Shown: piece after piece, positions 9,444 to 19,604 of the stretch
How positions within the stretch are numbered: position 1 is the first letter of the stretch
How the letters are laid out: each line of letters starts with the position of its first letter
Assembly (NCBI GenBank): GCA_031308135.1
Contig: JAHLJT010000631.1
Location: forward strand, 150,347,425 to 150,411,424
Direction of reading: 5' to 3'
Source of the DNA: Acheta domesticus
Lineage: Eukaryota; Arthropoda; Insecta; Orthoptera; Gryllidae
DNA length: 64,000 nucleotides
Translations under genes and position numbers: made by a program
The notes under the pieces: generated by a model
What the model was told of the DNA's origin: nothing
Seen by the model: the letters and a program-made list of their open reading frames with translations, nothing else
The model's database searches: none

Positions 9444-10212
9444 CTAGTGGTGCTATAGAATGGCACAGACTTTATCGGAGATCTTAGTTTTCTAATATCT
9501 AAATTGAACTTGTTTTTCTGATACCAAAGATGATCTTCCCAGATACCTTCCGTGAGCGCCTAAAGACATTTTTTTTACATTCTCTGGATTTTTTGGTTTC
9601 CTAATCCGTGAAATGAAACCAGCCTACTCTATTACTGTTTTATAAGTGCAAATGTCATGCGTAGTCATTGTGGTCGCAGTCGTTATTCAGCGAGCATTGA
9701 TAAAGCACTTCCGAGAGAAGCTTCGCCGGTTCGAGTCCTGGTCGGAGAATATTATTTGTCAAAATTCTCTGTTGTCACAGGAAATAATTGAGAATTCTAT
9801 AGACTTTTGTGAAAACCATGTGAAGCCATTTGAATCACTAATATTGATAATTACGATAAATGTACCGGAAGTGTCTGTATAAATTTTTTCAAACTTTTAA
9901 CTTTTCACAATTTTTCACGTCTGTTCTTGGATTTGTAAAGCGTATGCACCATTGTATCGATTGTTTCTTTATCGTACATTTACCATATTATAGCTCGGTT
10001 CGTTTCTTTTGAATCTGTTCGATTTATACGGTGCTAGTTTGGCGTAGTAGTATAAGTGCCGGTTCTTTAACTTTGACTATCGTATTTTGGGTTTCAGTAA
10101 GGAAAACGTTTGCTGGTAGAATATCCTTTTGTTGGTTTATGAAGTAGTGGAATAGCATTTAGGACCATATAGAAGTAGTGCGAGAAAGTATGTGCGTTGA
10201 AAGCACCACTAG
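9444..10212. mobile_element. 769-bp TIR element with HINE 3'-type ends and tRNA-like core
   Basis: Both ends carry the same motif in inverted orientation: CTAGTGGTGCT, a spacer, then GCACA(G/T)ACTTT at the left, and its complement ending CACCACTAG at 10212. Within it are a tRNA-like B-box GCCGGTTCGAGTCC (9733-9746) and a second tRNA-like stretch at 10034-10110 (GGCGTAGTAGTATAAGTGCC). The right half (9870-10212) matches 43730-44080 on the opposite strand over more than 300 bp. No ORF is supported. Confidence 0.6.
9665..9752 (+). promoter_or_regulatory. tRNA-like B-box region
   Basis: GGTTCGAGTCC is a near-perfect pol III B-box. An A-box-like GTGGTCGCAGTCG lies about 60 bp upstream. There is no complete cloverleaf. 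Confidence 0.45.
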
Positions 10213-10221
10213 TTAATATTC

Positions 10222-10380
10222 TTAAAATAGTATTTCCATTCTATTATTAATCCGAAAAGTTAAGAAAATATCAAAAAAATGTAGTTTGGGCGGCGATAGA
10301 TGGCAGCTGGCAAGAGAATGTGGCAAGTAGGAATAGCTAGCCGAGACCAAAGCAAATAGAAAAATAATACGGGAAAGTCT
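10222..10380 (+). mobile_element. HINE 3' fragment without terminal hairpin
   Basis: The segment matches the conserved 3' segment of full-length HINEs: GGCAGCTGGCAAGAGAATGT, AATAGCTAGCCGAGACC and AATACGGGAAAGTCT. It is cut just before the terminal hairpin. Confidence 0.65.
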
Positions 10381-10389
10381 ATTTCTCAC

Positions 10390-10575
10390 GCCAAAGCAGA
10401 TTAATTTCGCGCCTGAGTGAGGCGCAGCCGGGGAGCGCGCGGAGTGCCTGCGGGGGCGTGGCCGCGGATGGCGCGCGTGACCGCTCTATGTTTAGCGCTG
10501 GCATCGATTGACCGGCGCCGCATGCGGAACCGGCGCTCGTGGGCGGTCGGCGACGCCTAAGTCACTGTAGGCAGA
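10390..10575. other. GC-rich CpG-dense island
   Basis: A sharply bounded GC-rich block with many CpGs and no convincing ORF. It could be a CpG-type island, a promoter of an unrecognised gene or part of a GC-rich repeat. No TATA or initiator is distinguishable. Confidence 0.4.
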
Positions 10576-10857
10576 CAAGTCCCCTATTTCAACTACCCAG
10601 GACTTTCTCAATCAGGAATGGGTTGGAATAGATGGTATTTTCATTATATTTTTTTTGCTATTGTGCTAACGACGGCTCTAAATTCTGATAATTTTTGTTG
10701 GATGTTGCATTAACAACCATGGATCAAATATCACAATATTGAAGCAGTTCATATTTGTTCTTTTCCAAGTAGACGTATCTTCATCTAAAAACTGATTTCA
10801 AATCATGCAGTAGAGACGTCTAAGTGGGATACAGCTCAAAGTTTTTATTTTCTTCAT

Positions 10858-11030
10858 AGTCCGGTCAAATGGTATCTGATCCAGGAAAAAATTCCGGAAG
10901 TTATTTCCTCAACGTTTCTGTGTTTTCGGGGGTACTAAATTCGAATTTCACGTTTGCCACCTCAAAAAACGTCTGCTTTACAGAAAAAATAGCAAAAAAC
11001 CTTAAAAATTTGGCCCTTTTTTTAGATTTT
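10858..11030 (+). repeat. Dispersed repeat, copy 1 (matches 19430-19602 inverted)
   Basis: The shared order is GTC(C/A)(G/A)GTCAAATGGT, GGAAAAAATTCCG, TGTGTTTTCG, AATTCGAATTTCA, and then AGAAAAAAT(A/G)GCAAAAA or its diverged form. The partner ends against a HINE 5' end, so the repeat may be a separate old element. No coding sense is seen. Confidence 0.55.
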
Positions 11031-11639
11031 CGCATATATTTTCAAAACTATGCGTTTTGTCGGAATAATTGTTATTTCCACTTGTGATGTCTTTCTCAAT
11101 TGCGGATCTTCTATGGAGCAGGTGTCTTTCTCCATTGCGATGTTACATCTTTTAGAGACAGACTCTATGCACATCTGTCAATGTAGCCTCTACACACTGT
11201 CTCTACCCACTCTGTGGTAAAGACTTTAAAATATTATGATATATCACAGTTTTCTCCTTAGATAATTACACAATTATCGGCTAATCACTAACATAGATAT
11301 ATGGTTTCCAGTATTTGTCTAGTAATGAGATAACTATTATTCGTAATTGAGGAAACAAAAATAACAATTTTTTAACAGACCATACATCGCATAATTGGAT
11401 ATAATCGGTGTTATCTGCTGATTTCTTACACTCGTTTTATTGTACAGTGATAGTTTTTTTCCTCCTGAAGTTTGCATTTCCAAACATAAAATTATGTGGT
11501 TCAATACGTTTATTTAATACGTAAAATTTCCTCATTTCGGTTATCTCTGGTTTTACCCGTAACTTGGCGCATATTGACAAGAAATATTATTGGTACAATT
11601 TTTTGATGAATACATTGTATTGTACAGAACGTACTGTCG

Positions 11640-11640
<1 letters not shown>
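11031..11640. other. Unassigned AT-rich sequence
   Basis: 11033-11055 matches 15503-15525 in inverted orientation (CGCATATATTTTCAAAACTATGCG, split here by its own short palindrome). Nothing else was recognised. Confidence 0.4.

Positions 11641-11680
<40 letters not shown>
11641..11680. repeat. (TA)20 microsatellite
   Basis: Twenty uninterrupted TA units. The overlapping Tyr/Ile-rich ORFs are artefacts of this repeat. Confidence 0.95.
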
Positions 11681-11681
<1 letters not shown>

Positions 11682-11809
11682 TAATCGTCATAAAAAAGCT
11701 GCACCCAGAAGGACGAGGCGTATTACGATCATTAATGGCAGGCAGGTAGAAGGTACCACGCATACGAAATGATTACATTTTCACGTATGTAGGACCAATT
11801 TTTACTGCG

Positions 11810-12772
11810 CTACACGCTAGCTAAGAGACTGTCCATGTAAGTTTGGAGTGAGGTCGCCATATTGGCAAACACACTCGTCCAGACGTCGTAGCATGGAGTT
11901 ATACAAGTCTCTAATGGAGTCCTGTGCCAACATTCTCGATCGGGGAAGGCCTGGCAATGCGGCTGGCCATGGCAGAGTATCCACGGCTGCAAGGCATGTT
12001 CGGGAGATGGCTGTGGTAGGCGGACGCACGTTTTCTTGTTGAAATAGCGCATGGGCGTTAGCGTTCACGACCGGCAGCACCACCGGTTGAAGGATCTCCG
12101 TGCGGCTGTCACGATGCCTCTGAGGAACCCTAACGGTCAACGGGCACCATAGGGTATCGCCCCACACCATCACACCAGGCTGGAGGGATGTATGATGGGA
12201 TACCACAAACCGCTCGTCGTGGCATTCCCCACTGCGCGCTGCGCCTCCAGACAAGGACCCGGTGGTTGTCGCCATCAAGGCAGAAGCGGGACTCGTCGCT
12301 GATGATGACCCACTACAAGTCTGTATGACCCAGGTCCGTCGTTCCTGAGACCAGGCGAGTCTGTAACCCTGTTGCTGGGGTGTGAGGGGCAGGCGCCGTA
12401 ACGGTCAGCGAACGGCGAGCCCTGCGTTGTGCAACCGCCTACCAGTTGTACTGGCCCTTACAGGATGTGACAGTGCAGGCTGCACAGCCCGCTGAATCAT
12501 CGCTGCAGCACCTATAGTTGCCGTTGGATCTGGTCGCCCGTTGCGAACTATCAGTCGGTCCTTCCTCGTGGTGCGTGGCGGACGTGCAGATCCTGCATGT
12601 CGTGTGTGCGTGCCTTCCTCAACCCCCAACAGCGGGCGATGGTGGTGTCTGTACGACCGGTGTGGCGCGCAATATAGCGACAGGACCAACCATCCTCCGG
12701 CAGACCCACGATGCGGCCCCTCTCGATCGCGTCTAACTGGACAACCGGTTGTCGAACGCGTCGCCTAGGCAT
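11810..12772 (-). pseudogene. Tc1-type DDE transposase relic
   Basis: The N-terminus (12551-12772) reads MPRRRVRQPVVQLDAIERGR then a helix-turn-helix (GRIVGLPEDGWSCRYIARHT), as in Tc1-like transposases of arthropods. Further down are DRLIVRNG, the beta-sheet box LQPGVMVWGD, the second catalytic block FQQENVRPP (Asp replaced by Glu) and, in another frame, SPIEN with the third acidic residue preserved. LPWPA and LYNSM..RLDECV mark the C-terminal region. At least three frameshifts separate these blocks, so no active protein is possible. The relic is much more GC-rich than its surroundings, typical of this Tc1 group. No clear TIRs or TA duplication were found, so the element ends are undefined. 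Confidence 0.8.
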
Positions 12773-13816
12773 AGTGTGCGTGAAGGGGACGCTCTAGCGA
12801 CGCTACCCGATGTCGCAATGGCCGGCGCGGCCGTTTGAGGCCCTCTTATCTCGGCCGGTGGGCACAACGTCACGCCCTTACCCCCGACCCTCGACCCCAC
12901 CGTGAAAACGAAATCATTGGCTTAGTGAATGGTGTGCAAAATACGCATCAAGTTTGCAGCGGATCAATAGGGTTTTTTTATGACGAGTTTGTGTGTATAT
13001 GTACAGGTATATATATAAAACGGGATGTTGGAATCTATATAAGACCAAACTTCCAACACCGTTGGACCGATCTTCATGAAAGTTGGCAGTTCTACGTGAT
13101 TTTTTTTTTCACCGAGAAGGTTTGTGTGTTTTTAATTCTGTTGTAACTTCACTACATGGTGCTACATTTTCACTATATATCCACTACATATTCACGTCAA
13201 ATGATACCTGCAACACACTCACCAGTATTTTGAATCTACATCGTTAAATAACTCATAAACAAAGCGTTCCAGAGCCTTAAAAACTAACATTTTGACGCCA
13301 AAGGCCTCAAAGAAACGTTTCTCGCACCGTAATTTACAGAATGAACTCTCCCTAAACATTCTATTACATTTTGCTGGTACAGCGCTTACGCTTCCCGGTA
13401 TTACTCCACCTGCTCAGAGACGTGCAGAATCTGCAAGTAATGTGAATGAGGGGGACACAGCTGCGGAGACAGAGACGCAGTGATAGACATGGAAAGGGTG
13501 AGGGAGGTAGGGAGAGACAGTGAAAAACGATGATGAGAGGGGAAGGAGAGAAATGAAGGACAGAACAACGTCGGCCGGGTTTTCCTAGTTTGCTTATATC
13601 CCTCTTATTTGGATTACCTAAGGCTTGGATTTACAGATACTCCGCGCGAGCTACCACGAATCTATTGATTCCGTGAATATCGGTGGGTTAATCATTTGTT
13701 CACAATAACATTTTTTTCAAGCACGATAATGTGAAACTAGAGTGCCACCGCGAGGTAGGATGACTGGAAAAAGCTATTCTCCCGAATTGCCCAGAGGCCC
13801 AACAATAACCATTTTT
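12773..13816. other. Unassigned sequence with purine-rich patch
   Basis: 12780-12900 is GC-rich and may be the outer part of the Tc1 element. 13040-13110 contains a CCGATCTTCATGAAAGTTGG block of a type often seen in arthropod repeats. 13435-13570 is purine-rich (GGGAGAGACAG-like). No gene is supported. Confidence 0.4.
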
Positions 13817-15402
13817 ACTCTCCCGTATACGTACGTATACACGGAGTGATATACGTAGTATAGGGAAAGTTATGTAATGCTGCGCGAAAAAATGGCCAAT
13901 TTTCGGAGGAAAAAAATTCATTGCCGGGCCGTGAAAACGAATGAGTGGATAAAACCAGTTGCTAAATTTAAAAAAATCTCCTAACACGTGGTGTAGCCAG
14001 AAACCCTGTTTTCTAGGTCCTTGATACCGAAAACCCAATTGAAAGGAAAACGTCCGTCTGTCCGTCTGTGAACACTGCTAGCGCCTAAACCATACGTACG
14101 ATTTCTTCCAAAATGGATATTCCCCGGTCGATCTGATTCTAGTCAAAGATTTGAGATTTTGAAAAAGATTCTTCAAAATTTGGGGATACTTTATATGAAG
14201 CATCCGGGGATTTTCAAAATTTTCTCAAAAACGGCTCCAAATTTTTTCTTTAAATTTCTTGTATGAATAGAGTAAAATTTTTTACATGGCATAGGTCCGA
14301 TATTCACGTACAGCTCTGAATTTTCGAAAGTTGTGGAAGTTTGACTTTTTTCGGCAACTACAAATTCCAACTACAAAATTGAAGATAGAGATTTTTTCTT
14401 CAAACAAAATTTGTTCCGCATATTGAGTTCTTTAATAAAGGTCATGTAAATGTTTTTCAAAATTGTAGTAGTTTTCGTGCAATATTGCGTGCAATATGTG
14501 CAATTTTAAAAAATTACAAAAACAAGATTTTCTCAAAAACGGCTCCAGATTTTTCTTTAAACTTTTGGTAGGGATAGTGGTAAATGTACTGTATCAGATG
14601 ACATAAAAGTGATATTGGTCTATTGGTTGGTTTTTTTCAAAAATTACAAAAATGTAAATATTTTACTTGTCTCTCACGTCGTTAATATTTACATTATCGG
14701 CGATTTTTTCACATTATTATATTTACGAGTATATATGCTTTAAATAATGTCAAGTAAAGTTTCTCGAAAACACAACCGTTTTCTGTGAAAAGTAGCTCAA
14801 ATTTCGGCATTTTCAGAAATGCTCAAACGTCATTTTCTCGTATATGGTTGCAATTTTTTTCTTGAAACTTTTGTAACGGATAGTGCTAATTACACTCATT
14901 AGTATAGCGTGAAGTTTATTTTGAGTTTTTTTTTGTTTTTTTTCAAAAAATTATATAAATGTAAATTTTTTGAAAGATCTCTCACATCTTTAATATGCAC
15001 ATTATCCGCAATTTTGTAAAGATTATTATATTTGTGAGTGTAAGTGCTTCAAATAACTTCAAATAAAGTATTTTGAAAACTCAAGCATTTTCTGTGAAAA
15101 TGAGCTTCAAATTTCGCATTTTTAGTAGTGCTAAAACGCCATTTTCTCTTAAACGGCACATAATTTTTAAAAGAAAATTGCCATTTACGGCTAGGTTTTT
15201 GTGTTCTTTAATATTCTAAAATTAATGTTTCTGTTCTACCAATAGGAAACCGAAAAATTAAGAAAATGACAAAAAAGGTACTTTTGGCGATAAGATGGTA
15301 GCTGGCAAGAGAGAGTATGTGGCAATTCCGAATAGCTAGCGAAGACCCAAGAAAATAGAAAACTAATACGGGAAATTCTGTGCAATTCTGTAGCACCACT
15401 AG
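13817..15402 (+). mobile_element. Full-length HINE (DINE-1-like Helentron-associated element), 1,586 bp
   Basis: The 5' inverted repeat ACTCTCCCGTAT starts one base after a T-run and is followed by the 16-bp palindrome at 13825-13840. A conserved 5' region, a GTCY microsatellite (14051-14070) and three tandem modules follow. The module boundary motif TTTTCTCxxxAACGGCxCC recurs at 14220, 14528, 14833 and 15142 (spacings about 308, 305, 309). The 3' inverted repeat AATACGGGAAATT comes next, then a short GTGC/GCAC hairpin and CACTAG (end 15402), followed by TT. Terminal repeats offset from the 3' end by a hairpin, TT-flanking, a GTCY microsatellite and internal tandem repeats match the HINE/DINE-1 layout. 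It has no coding capacity, and the ORF at 13700-14038 is incidental. Rep/helicase would have to come from an autonomous Helentron elsewhere. Confidence 0.7.
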
Positions 15403-15541
15403 TTAGTGCCTCAATCGCTTGTCACAAATTTAAAGTTTATATATGTATTTTGTAGTAAATTTAATCTACCTTAATTTTGTAACTAACAATTGTTTCGATA
15501 GAATGCATAGTTTTGAAAATATATGCGAAAACCAAAACGAA

Positions 15542-15680
15542 CTAGTAGTGCTAGAACAGCACTACTTTCCCGTATTAGAGGAACCAGCTGCGTAGTACTG
15601 AAATATTGCAATTTATGCGCTACTAAAATCTTAGCTATTATTTGAAAACGTCCAATTCAATCAATAAGCGTACAACTCAC
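15542..15680 (-). mobile_element. HINE 3'-end fragment (variant B)
   Basis: CTAG (15542-15545), hairpin bases and ACTTTCCCGTATTAG, followed by sequence matching 5690-5827 on the opposite strand. Confidence 0.6.
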
Positions 15681-16240
15681 AGTTTCCATTGCAGTGTTGT
15701 CAGAACTATGTGAATTCTACAACTGAACAAAGTAGAATACAAACGTTTAGTAAACATGTATTGGAAAAAGAGGACTGATACCCTGGACAATATAGAAATG
15801 CTTTCCATAGAGCCAAGATTACAGAAGAGTATTTTATAACCATACAACAAATACTCTACTCACTACAAATGGTAGAGCGTTTGGTGCGAAAATTAAATAT
15901 TTTAATGCAAATATCAACATAAATCAGACAATTATAACTCCTTTTCATACAGCTCCATCAGGTCACAACAATCACACGTAAGTCACAGATATTCGCGAGC
16001 GCAAAGTTGCAGAACTTTGATTGTCACTATTCTAAGAGCTATTAATTTTTTTTACTTTTTATTTCAAATGTTTCAAAATAAACAATTTCTAAACTATTAA
16101 TGTGCAAATGTATAACAAAAGGTCGAATGTAAGAACCGAACAAAGAATAATATACAAAATTGTATTTGCATGCGTCGTAAATTAGAAAATAGATTTTTCT
16201 AATTTACGACGCATCCAGCTCTCCAAAGCTCAGTAAATTT
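15681..16240. other. Unassigned; contains a 27-bp inverted repeat
   Basis: At about 16168-16215, GCGTCGTAAATTAGAAAA and its complement TTTTCTAATTTACGACGC flank TAGATT, a strong hairpin. The rest is unrecognised AT-rich DNA. Confidence 0.5.
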
Positions 16241-16244
16241 ACAG

Positions 16245-16640
16245 CGGGCTATTATGTTTGTCACAAAAGTATAGAAAAACTGTTCGTATTTTGAAAAAAT
16301 GAAGCATGATCTTATTCGAAGGTGTAGTGTTGAATAATACATTTAATTGAGAAAAAAATGTATTTTTAAAATTGTAGTTGTAAGAAAACGACGAAAACGA
16401 AGCGCCGACCGGGCTATTATGTTTGTCAGAAATTATAGAAAAACCACTCATATTTTTGAAAAATTTCACATGACATTATTTGAAGTTCTGTTTTGATGAG
16501 CATATTTCATTAAGAAAAACAATCGTGTCTTCACAATTGTAGTTGTAGAAAGTGTGTAAACTTTATTAAATTTTTAAAATTTTTTACAAAATCAGGCATT
16601 TTAATGAACATGAAACCTACACCATTCTCTTAAGTTTTCT
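16245..16640 (-). repeat. Tandemly duplicated HINE variant-C body fragments
   Basis: Two diverged units start with GGGCTATTATGTTTGTCA at 16245 and 16412. Each carries TGAAAAA, AATTGTAGTTGTA and poly-pyrimidine-flanked boxes shared with 18770-18900 and 57750-57860. The second continues to about 16640 with further HINE-C body. Confidence 0.55.
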
Positions 16641-16789
16641 TTATGCTACCTCAGTTGCCAATATAATGAAAAAATGTTTTGCGGTTTTTAAGAGAAAAAT
16701 GGGAACAATGAGATAGAAGATCTTCTTCTGGAAAATCGAGTAAAAATTAAAGGAGTAAACAAATGTAATGTATTTGGATGTACTCTTTA

Positions 16790-17338
16790 ACAAAAAGGGA
16801 AATAGCCAGGAAGAAATTGAAAGACGAATAAGCTTGGGGAGAAATGTGACACGAAGTATACACTCTGTCTTTATGGAACAAAGCCATCTCTAACACTACT
16901 AAAAGACGTCTTTACTCCACACTAATCATGAGTGTTACAACGTATGGTTCAGAAGTTTGTGAGATTGATAAAAGAACAAGAGGGAATCTTTTGGCCCTTG
17001 AAATGGACTACTAGCGTAAAAGTTGGGGTTACAGCAGACGTGAAAGAATCAGAAATGATGACATAAGAAAGAAAATGGATATAAAGAAATCTATCCTCGA
17101 CGAAATAGAGAAATAACAAATCGATTCTTACAGTCATGTTATGCGAATGACAGATGCAAAATGGCCAACACGAGTCCTGCATTGCGAGTCCTGCACAGAA
17201 AGACAGAAGAGACGAAGACCCAGACTTGCATGGCAGGAGGGAGTGCAAGAGGCTATGACGGCAAGAGAAATGCAAGATGATATATGGTCAAACAGAGAGG
17301 CATGGAGACTGAGAGCGGAGAAACGGCGACAGCTGTAG
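16790..17338 (+). pseudogene. 5'-truncated LINE: C-terminal part of ORF2
   Basis: Frame-shifted pieces give GNSQEEIERRISLGRN, then an in-frame tail (17141-17338) with MRMTDAKWPTRVLH, RRRPRLAWQEGVQEAM and EAWRLRAEKRRQL before a stop. This is the C-terminal region that follows the reverse transcriptase in a common arthropod LINE family, whose intact copies read HVMRM..RRRGRPR in this place. Several internal stops exist (for example near 17012 and 17115). The reverse transcriptase itself is absent, as expected of a 5'-truncated insertion. The copy ends within a few bases of an AT microsatellite that may derive from its 3' tail. Confidence 0.75.
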
Positions 17339-17351
17339 AGCAACTCCGTAT

Positions 17352-17424
17352 TATATATATATATATATATAATATTTATATATATAATATTTATATATAA
17401 TATTTATATATATAATATATTATA
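17352..17424. repeat. TA-rich microsatellite (left flank of foldback element)
   Basis: Imperfect TA repeats with ATATTTATA interruptions. Confidence 0.9.
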
Positions 17425-18669
17425 CAGGGTGAGTCACGTAACTTTAGCACCTCCTGTAACTTTTGAACGGTTGTAGATATTGCAATGCAGTTTTCACGGA
17501 AGTGAATGAGGGAATGGGGCTAATTGATATGTGTATTGATTTCTCTTTTATCACTTGTATTTTATGAGATATTTGAGGTAACTTTGTTTTTTCAAATGGA
17601 ACTATACATATTTTTTTAGTCTATCATGACGAGCGTAAAAAGACGAATCCAAAGATATCAATATTGTTGTATGTTAGATAAGCATTTTTTGAGTAGTTAT
17701 GATTTTTTTGCGACTAGTGTTTAACGGATATTTTCATTGTAACTGTCAGCCCCACAAGGTCACGCAGCGCTCGCCCAGCAAACGCGAGGTCGGTAAAGGG
17801 AAGGGATTTTAGTACTTGAGGATACGAAAAATATTCACAAAACTGTTGCATTTTTTCCTGAACTCTCCTTTCCATCCTGATCCATTTTCAGATATTTTGT
17901 GTTTCTTAGGGATTGAAAATACGGATTTGTCTTAAGTAGTATTTATTGAAATAAGATTATTTCTATCCCTAACTTATTATTATACTCTTATTACGTTGAA
18001 ATTGTTTGCTCAAAATACGCAATATTTTTTGTACAGTTTTAATTATTTATTCTTATTGTGCTTTGTTTCAAGATCCCATTAATACGTATCTTATGAAACC
18101 CCATTAAATGGAGTAGAAGTTATAAACAATTTTAATACGATACAAACTAATGACAAATCCTTATTTTCCATCCTTTAATTCCTTCAATCAAAGAAAGTCG
18201 AAAATCTGAAAATGCGGAAGGATGGAAAGCACAGTTCAGGAACAAACTGCAATGGTTTTGTGAATATTTGGATCATGTTTCGTTTCTTCAAATCTCCCTT
18301 CCCTTGCTCGGGCGCGCGTTGCTGGTGGAGCGCTGCGTGACCTTGTGTGGTAGGACTATTCAAAATGTCCGTTAAACCCCAATCGCAAAAATCAGAATTA
18401 ATTTTAAAAAATGGTTATCTAACATATGACAATATGTACATCATTGGATTCGTCTTTTTACGCTCGTCATGGTGGACTGAAAAAAATATGTATAGTTTTA
18501 TTTGAAAAAACAAATTTACCTACAAAATCTCGTAAAATACAAGTGATAAAATAGAAATTAATGCACGTATCTATTAGCCCCTTCCCCTCATGCACTTCCG
18601 TGAAAACTGCATTGCAATAACTTTAACCGTTCCAAAGTTACAGGAGGTGCTAAAGTTACGTGACTCATC

Positions 18670-18672
<3 letters not shown>
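17425..18672. mobile_element. 1.25-kb foldback TIR element inserted in a TA microsatellite
   Basis: The ends are CAGGGTGAGTCACGTAAC (left) and the complement of CAGGATGAGTCACGTAAC (right). The inverted arms are long: left 17425 to about 17960, right about 18140-18672, with shared blocks such as GCTAAAGTTACGTGACTCA, GACGAGCGTAAAAAGACGAATC and AAGGTCACGCAGCGCTC. The unique spacer is only about 180 bp. TA repeats abut both ends, consistent with a TA target duplication. No transposase remnant is recognised. TA target and TIRs suggest a Tc1/mariner-superfamily MITE, but the assignment is open. Confidence 0.75.

Positions 18673-18720
<48 letters not shown>
18673..18720. repeat. (TA)24 microsatellite
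   Basis: Twenty-four TA units directly following the foldback element. Confidence 0.95.
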
Positions 18721-18722
<2 letters not shown>

Positions 18723-18724
18723 AA

Positions 18725-19439
18725 AAAATGGTTGAAAGAAAATAAAAAAAGTCTGTTTGACACAATTTTTCAAAAAAATACTTGTTTTTGAAAAATTGAA
18801 CATGGCCTTATTTGAAGATCTATTTTTATGAACACATTTCATTAAGAACAAAAATGTATTTTCATAATTGTAGTTGTAGGAAGATGCAGAAATATTTTGA
18901 ATATTTTCAATTTTCGAAAAATCAGAATTTTCAAACAAAATAAGACCTACGCCATTCTGTTAAATGATCTTTAGACTATTCAAGAACAAATTTTAGTCAA
19001 AACTGTTGGCGCCACATTTTTGAAAATTTTGAATAGTCCTAGGGGCTTCATATAAAGTACCCTCCAAAATTAAAATATCGATTTCAAATTCAAGGTGCCG
19101 GGAGAATATTTAGATTTATTGGAGAATATCAAGTTTGGCGAAAATCGGTTGAACAGTTTAGTAGCTAGCGTTGTTCACAGACGGACGGACAGACGTTTTG
19201 CTTTCAATTGTTTTTGTTTGTTTTTTTTGTTTCGTTTTTTTGTATCAAGAACCCACAAAATAGGGATTCTGGCTGTACCACGTGTTATATTTTTTTCTTA
19301 ATTTAGCAACTAGATTTATCCACTTTTTCGTTACCAGGGCCCTGTAATAATAGTTTGTGGAAAATCCGGCGTTTTTTCGCGCAGCATTACATAACTCTCC
19401 CTATACTATAGGTACGTACGTTTGAAAGTAAAAAATGGC
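18725..19439 (-). mobile_element. HINE copy, variant C, 5' part
   Basis: In element orientation it starts at 19439 (ACTTTCAAACGTACGTACC) and passes the conserved 5' region. It reaches a GTCY microsatellite (about 19180-19196) and runs to a variant-C body with CAATTATGAAAATACA. The copy is truncated by the TA microsatellite at 18720. It is closely similar to 57745-58360. Confidence 0.65.
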
Positions 19440-19602
19440 GACATAAAAGTTTTTAGCATTTTTTCAGTGTAGCCGACCTTTCTTCAGGTGGTAAACATGA
19501 AATTCGAATTCATCGCACTCGAAAACACATAGAATCGCTGAGAACAATCTTTCGGAATTTTTTCCAGAATCGGAACTTTTTGAACACCATTTGACTGGAC
19601 TG
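19440..19602 (-). repeat. Dispersed repeat, copy 2 (partner of 10858-11030)
   Basis: An inverted copy of the repeat at 10858, as described there. It lies between a HINE 5' end and the pyrimidine minisatellite. Confidence 0.55.
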
Positions 19603-19604
19603 TC

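Noticed and set aside
13700..14038. 112-codon ORF and similar ORFs at 38615, 48361 and 48392 with TDGQTD-like runs
   Set aside because: They fall within HINE copies. The repeated residues come from the GTCY microsatellite, and the frames are not conserved between copies.
17425..18672. hAT or LTR-type ends (CAGGGTGA start)
   Set aside because: No 8-bp duplication; TA repeats flank both sides and the inverted repeats are far too long for a typical hAT.
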